Assembly (NCBI RefSeq): GCF_008642375.1
Contig: NZ_CP029194.1
Coordinates: forward strand, 496,001-560,000
Reading direction: 5' to 3'
Origin: Streptomyces venezuelae
GTDB taxonomy: Bacteria > Actinomycetota > Actinomycetes > Streptomycetales > Streptomycetaceae
Length of the DNA: 64,000 bases
Below, piece after piece: positions 61,167-64,000 of this stretch; position 1 is the stretch's first letter; each line of letters starts with the position of its first letter. The translations under genes and the position numbers were made by a program. The notes below the pieces were generated by a model, which saw only the letters and a list, made by a program, of their open reading frames with translations, did not search any database and was not told where the DNA came from.

Positions 61167-62459
61167 ATGACCACCACCGAGGGGGAGAAGACGACGGGAT
61201 CCGCCGGGTCCGTCCGGCGGGCGATCGTCGGCCGGCTGTCCTGGGGGCTGGCCGACCAGGCGGCCTCCAGCATGACCAACTTCGCGGTGGGGATCTACGT
61301 GGCCCGCTCGCTCGGGCTGGGCGCGTTCGGTGTGTTCAGCCTCGCCTGGGTGACCTACGGCGTCGTGCTCAACGTCGCCCGCGGGCTGGCCACCGACCCC
61401 CTGGTGGTGCGCTTCAGCGGCGGGCCGGAGGCGTCCTGGCGCGGGGCGGTGCCCCGTTCGGCGGGCACCGCGCTCGGCGTCGGAGCCGTCATCGGCACGG
61501 CGTGCCTGGCGGCCGGAGCGGGGATCGGCGGCCCGTTGGGGAGCGCGTTCGTCTGCCTCGGCGTCGCGCTGCCGGGGCTGCTCCTGCAGGACGCCTGGCG
61601 GTTCGCGTTCTTCGCCGCCGGCTCCGGACGGAAGGCGTTCGTCAACGACGTCGTGTGGGGCGTCGCGCTCGTGCCGGCCATGGTCGTGGCGGCCCGCGTG
61701 GGCAGTGTCGCCGCCTTCGTGCTCGCCTGGGGCGGGTCCGCCGCGGTCGCCGCGGTGTACGGCTGCTTCCAGTCCGGCATCCGGCCACGGCCTGCCGGGG
61801 CGCGCGCGTGGCTCCGCGAGCAGCGCGACCTCGGATCCCGGTACCTCGTCGAGAACGTCAGCCTCAGCGGCGCGAGCCAGCTGCGGGCCTACGGGCTCGG
61901 CGCGATCGCCGGGGTCGGCGCGGTGGGTGCGGTCCGGGGCGCCGAGCTCCTGCTCGGCCCGTTCCTCGCCGTGCTGATGGGCCTGTCGCTCGTCACCGTC
62001 GCCGAGGCGGCCCGGGTGCTGCGGCAGGCCTCGCACCGCCTCGGCACGTTCTGCCTCCTGCTGGGCGGCGGGCAGGCCGCCGCCGCGCTCCTCTGGGGCG
62101 GGGCGCTGCTCCTCGTACCGGCCCGGCTGGGCGAGCTCGTGCTCGGCGGCGTCTGGCACTCCGCCGCGCAGCTCGTCGTGCCGGCCACGCTCGGCGTCGC
62201 GGGCGCCAGCCTCGGCACCGGCGCGGCGGCCGGGCTGCGCGCGCTCGGCGCGGCCCGGCGCAGTCTGCGCTGCCAGTTGTTCGCCTCCGCCCTCTATGTC
62301 GGCGGCGGACTCGGCGGAGCGCTCGCGGCCGGCGCGGTCGGCTCGGCCTGGGGCGTCGCCGCCGCGACCGTCGGCAGCTCCGCCGTGTGGTGGCTGGAGC
62401 TGCGCTCCGCCCTGCGCGAGCACCACCAAGAACCGATCACCGAAGTGAGGACGTCATGA
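61167..62459 (+). CDS. Wzx-type polysaccharide flippase
   Basis: A 430-residue membrane protein with 12 or so helices (SWGLADQAASSMTNFAVGIYVARSLGLGAFGVFSLAWVTYG at the start, then many Ala/Gly/Leu-rich segments). ATG 61167 is chosen because AAGGAG lies 8 bases upstream; GTG 61158 is an alternative. It belongs to the MOP/polysaccharide-transport superfamily and should flip lipid-linked repeat units to the outer face of the membrane, where the ligase-like and Wzz proteins act. It lies between DUF4910 and GT2. Confidence 0.85.
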   Translation: MTTTEGEKTTGSAGSVRRAIVGRLSWGLADQAASSMTNFAVGIYVARSLGLGAFGVFSLAWVTYGVVLNVARGLATDPLVVRFSGGPEASWRGAVPRSAGTALGVGAVIGTACLAAGAGIGGPLGSAFVCLGVALPGLLLQDAWRFAFFAAGSGRKAFVNDVVWGVALVPAMVVAARVGSVAAFVLAWGGSAAVAAVYGCFQSGIRPRPAGARAWLREQRDLGSRYLVENVSLSGASQLRAYGLGAIAGVGAVGAVRGAELLLGPFLAVLMGLSLVTVAEAARVLRQASHRLGTFCLLLGGGQAAAALLWGGALLLVPARLGELVLGGVWHSAAQLVVPATLGVAGASLGTGAAAGLRALGAARRSLRCQLFASALYVGGGLGGALAAGAVGSAWGVAAATVGSSAVWWLELRSALREHHQEPITEVRTS

Positions 62460-63430
62460 CCGCCCACCCCCGGCTCGGCATCGGGCTGCCCGTCTACAAC
62501 GGCGAGGAGTACCTCGCCGAATCCCTCGACGCCCTGCTCGGCCAGACCTACACGGACTTCGAGCTGGTCATCTCCGACAACGCCTCGACTGACGCCACGC
62601 AGGAGATCTGCCGCGACTACGCCGCCCGGGACCCGCGCATCCGGTACATCCGCCTGCTGCGGAACATCGGTGCCGCGCCGAACCACAACTACGTGTTCAC
62701 CGAGTGCCACGGCGAGCTGTTCAAGTGGGCCTCGCACGACGACCTGTACGCGAGGGACCTGCTGCGGCGGTGCGTGGAGGCGCTGGACGAGCGGCCGGAC
62801 GTGATCCTCGCCCACGCCGACCAGGCGGTCATCGACGGCGACGGCCAGGTGAAGGTCCCGTACGAGTACGGGCTCGCCACCGCCTCCCCGAGCGCGCCGG
62901 AGCGTTTCCGCAGCATGCTGTTCGAGCCCGGGGGCGACGACTTCTACGGGGTGATGCGGGCCGACGTGCTGCGCCGGGTGCGGCCGCACGACAGCTACCA
63001 CCACGCGGACCGCACGTTCGTCGCCGAGATCGGCCTGAACGGGCCCTTCCACCAGGTGCCGGAGCTGCTGTACTTCCGCCGCGACCACCCGACCCGCGCC
63101 GAGCGGGCGAACCCCTCCAAGCGGTCCCGGTGCGTCAACCTGGATCCGCGCCGGGCGGGCGCGCTGCACCCGACGCCCCGGCTGCTGGCCGAGTACGTCT
63201 GGGGCTTCGTCGCCGCGATCCGGCGGGCGCCCCTGTCCGCGGCCGACCGGCGCGCGTGCTACCGCCACCTGGCCGAGTGGATGAGCAGCCGGGCCCGGCC
63301 GGGGGCCGGCGAGCGGGTCGAGGACCGCGCCCCGGTCGACCCGAGCCGCCTGACGGTCTCGGTCGACGCCCTCGTCGCGGGCCGCGAGGGCCGTGAGGGC
63401 CGTGAGGGCCGTGCCGGGAGGCGTGGGTGA
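62456..63430 (+). CDS. Glycosyltransferase family 2
   Basis: A 324-residue GT-A enzyme. ATG 62456 overlaps the flippase stop. Motifs are LGIGLPVYNGEEYLAESLDALLGQTYTDFELVISDNASTDATQE (with DNAS/T for NDP binding), FKWASHDDLYARDLL containing the HDD that plays the DxD role, and FRRDHPTRAE. The C-terminal tail ends with GREGREGREGR (a 9-bp DNA repeat, 63381-63416), probably disordered. It transfers a sugar to the lipid-linked unit. It is coupled to the pyruvyltransferase gene. Confidence 0.9.
   Translation: MTAHPRLGIGLPVYNGEEYLAESLDALLGQTYTDFELVISDNASTDATQEICRDYAARDPRIRYIRLLRNIGAAPNHNYVFTECHGELFKWASHDDLYARDLLRRCVEALDERPDVILAHADQAVIDGDGQVKVPYEYGLATASPSAPERFRSMLFEPGGDDFYGVMRADVLRRVRPHDSYHHADRTFVAEIGLNGPFHQVPELLYFRRDHPTRAERANPSKRSRCVNLDPRRAGALHPTPRLLAEYVWGFVAAIRRAPLSAADRRACYRHLAEWMSSRARPGAGERVEDRAPVDPSRLTVSVDALVAGREGREGREGRAGRRG
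63381..63416 (+). repeat. 9-bp tandem repeat in the GT2 gene
   Basis: Four units of GCCGTGAGG (the first and last diverged) encode the GRE repeats at the C-terminus of GT2. A whole number of codons per unit, so length changes keep the frame. Confidence 0.8.
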
Positions 63431-64000
63431 CGGCCGCTCGTGAAGCACCGGTGCACGTCGGGGTGTTCGGTCTCCTCGGCTCCGGCAACCTCGGCAACGA
63501 CGGGTCGCTCGAAGCGGTACTGGGATACCTCCGCGCCGAACACCCTGAGGCGGTCGTGGACGCGCTGTGCGGCGGCCCCGGGGCCGTCACGGCCCGGTAC
63601 GGGATCCCCGCGACCCGGCTGCACTGGTACCGCGGGGAGTACCGGACCGCGTCGCGTGCGGGCGCGGTCGCGGCGAAGGGGCTCGGCAAGCTCGTCGACG
63701 TCCTCCGCACCGGCGCCTGGGTGCGCCGGCACGACGTGGTGATCGTGCCGGGCATGGGCGTCCTGGAGGCCACGCTGCCACTGCGGCCGTGGGGATTCCC
63801 GTATGCGCTGTTCCTGCTCTGTGCGACGGGCCGGCTGTTCGGCACCCGGGTGGCGCTGGTGGGCGTCGGCGCCGGCGCGATCGGCGACCGGCCGACCCGC
63901 GCCCTGGTGCGCTGGTCGGCGCGGCTCGCCGCGTACCGGTCGTACCGGGACACCCAGTCGCGCGACGCGATGCGGGCGATGGGCGTGGACACCGCGCGCG
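63427..64000 (+). CDS. Polysaccharide pyruvyl transferase family protein, N-terminal part
   Basis: The gene runs off the right edge; 191 codons are visible. GTG 63427 overlaps the GT2 stop (GTGA). It opens VHVGVFGLLGSGNLGNDGSLEAVLGYL, the nucleotide-binding start of the CsaB-like pyruvyl transferase family, and has VVIVPGMGVLEATLPLRPWGFPYALFLLC and GTRVALVGVGAGAI in the middle. These enzymes add a pyruvate ketal to sugars from phosphoenolpyruvate, giving negative charge. It indicates that the cluster continues past the window. Confidence 0.85.
   Translation, partial: MTAAREAPVHVGVFGLLGSGNLGNDGSLEAVLGYLRAEHPEAVVDALCGGPGAVTARYGIPATRLHWYRGEYRTASRAGAVAAKGLGKLVDVLRTGAWVRRHDVVIVPGMGVLEATLPLRPWGFPYALFLLCATGRLFGTRVALVGVGAGAIGDRPTRALVRWSARLAAYRSYRDTQSRDAMRAMGVDTAR

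Overview
The window is about 72% GC, uses GTG and TTG starts freely, and carries a Streptomyces-type conservon, two PucR-type regulators, and rare TTA codons. It is a piece of a Streptomyces (or close relative) chromosome. No tRNA, rRNA, CRISPR, transposase or attachment site was seen. About 50 real genes are supported, mostly by family motifs and by ribosome sites or stop/start overlaps at their starts.

Region 1 (1-28.7 kb) is ordinary chromosome. It holds: the end of an MreB-like gene; a secreted I36-type inhibitor coupled to a lipoprotein; a polysaccharide deacetylase lipoprotein with a strong terminator; an ATP-dependent DNA ligase; a DUF6397-like protein; a cvnABCD conservon (histidine kinase, roadblock, DUF742, GTPase) with a second roadblock gene; an MHYT membrane protein; a methyltransferase; two hypothetical genes; a MOSC protein; a fatty acid desaturase; a SNF2 helicase/SWIM zinc-finger pair; a septum-formation-like membrane protein; folD; a secreted lipase; and two convergent PucR-type regulators.

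Region 2 (27.3-38.5 kb) looks like a cell-envelope module. It has a DUF2613-like small gene, divergent from DUF3068, then GT4, a methyltransferase, an AftD-like arabinofuranosyltransferase (DUF3367), a condensation/acyltransferase-like protein, a second methyltransferase, a DMT transporter and a Trm112-like protein. From memory, several of these families also sit near each other in the M. tuberculosis Rv0224c-Rv0236A region. Here they occur in an organism that should have no arabinogalactan.

Region 3 (38.8 kb to the end) is a large Wzx/Wzy-type exopolysaccharide cluster, all on the + strand and mostly translationally coupled. It contains a polyprenyl-phosphate sugar transferase, an AlgD-like GDP-mannose dehydrogenase, GT4, two Wzz-like copolymerases with degenerate kinase-like tails, AsnB, a two-domain oxidoreductase, a heparinase II/III-like protein and a beta-helix lipoprotein. 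These are followed by an O-antigen-ligase-like protein fused in frame to a GT4 domain, a sugar-nucleotide cassette (C-methyltransferase, nucleotidyltransferase, PIG-L deacetylase, epimerase, DUF4910), a flippase, GT2 and a truncated pyruvyltransferase. The set suggests a uronic-acid (possibly amidated) exopolysaccharide carrying an unusual branched or modified sugar.

The most notable signals are: (i) a 24-bp tandem repeat whose first unit is one base short exactly where the ligase and glycosyltransferase are fused; (ii) six TTA codons, all in this 26-kb stretch, two of them at codons 6 and 10 of the initiating transferase; (iii) the AftD/DUF3068/DUF2613 envelope module; and (iv) the nucleotidyltransferase/PIG-L/DUF4910 sugar cassette.
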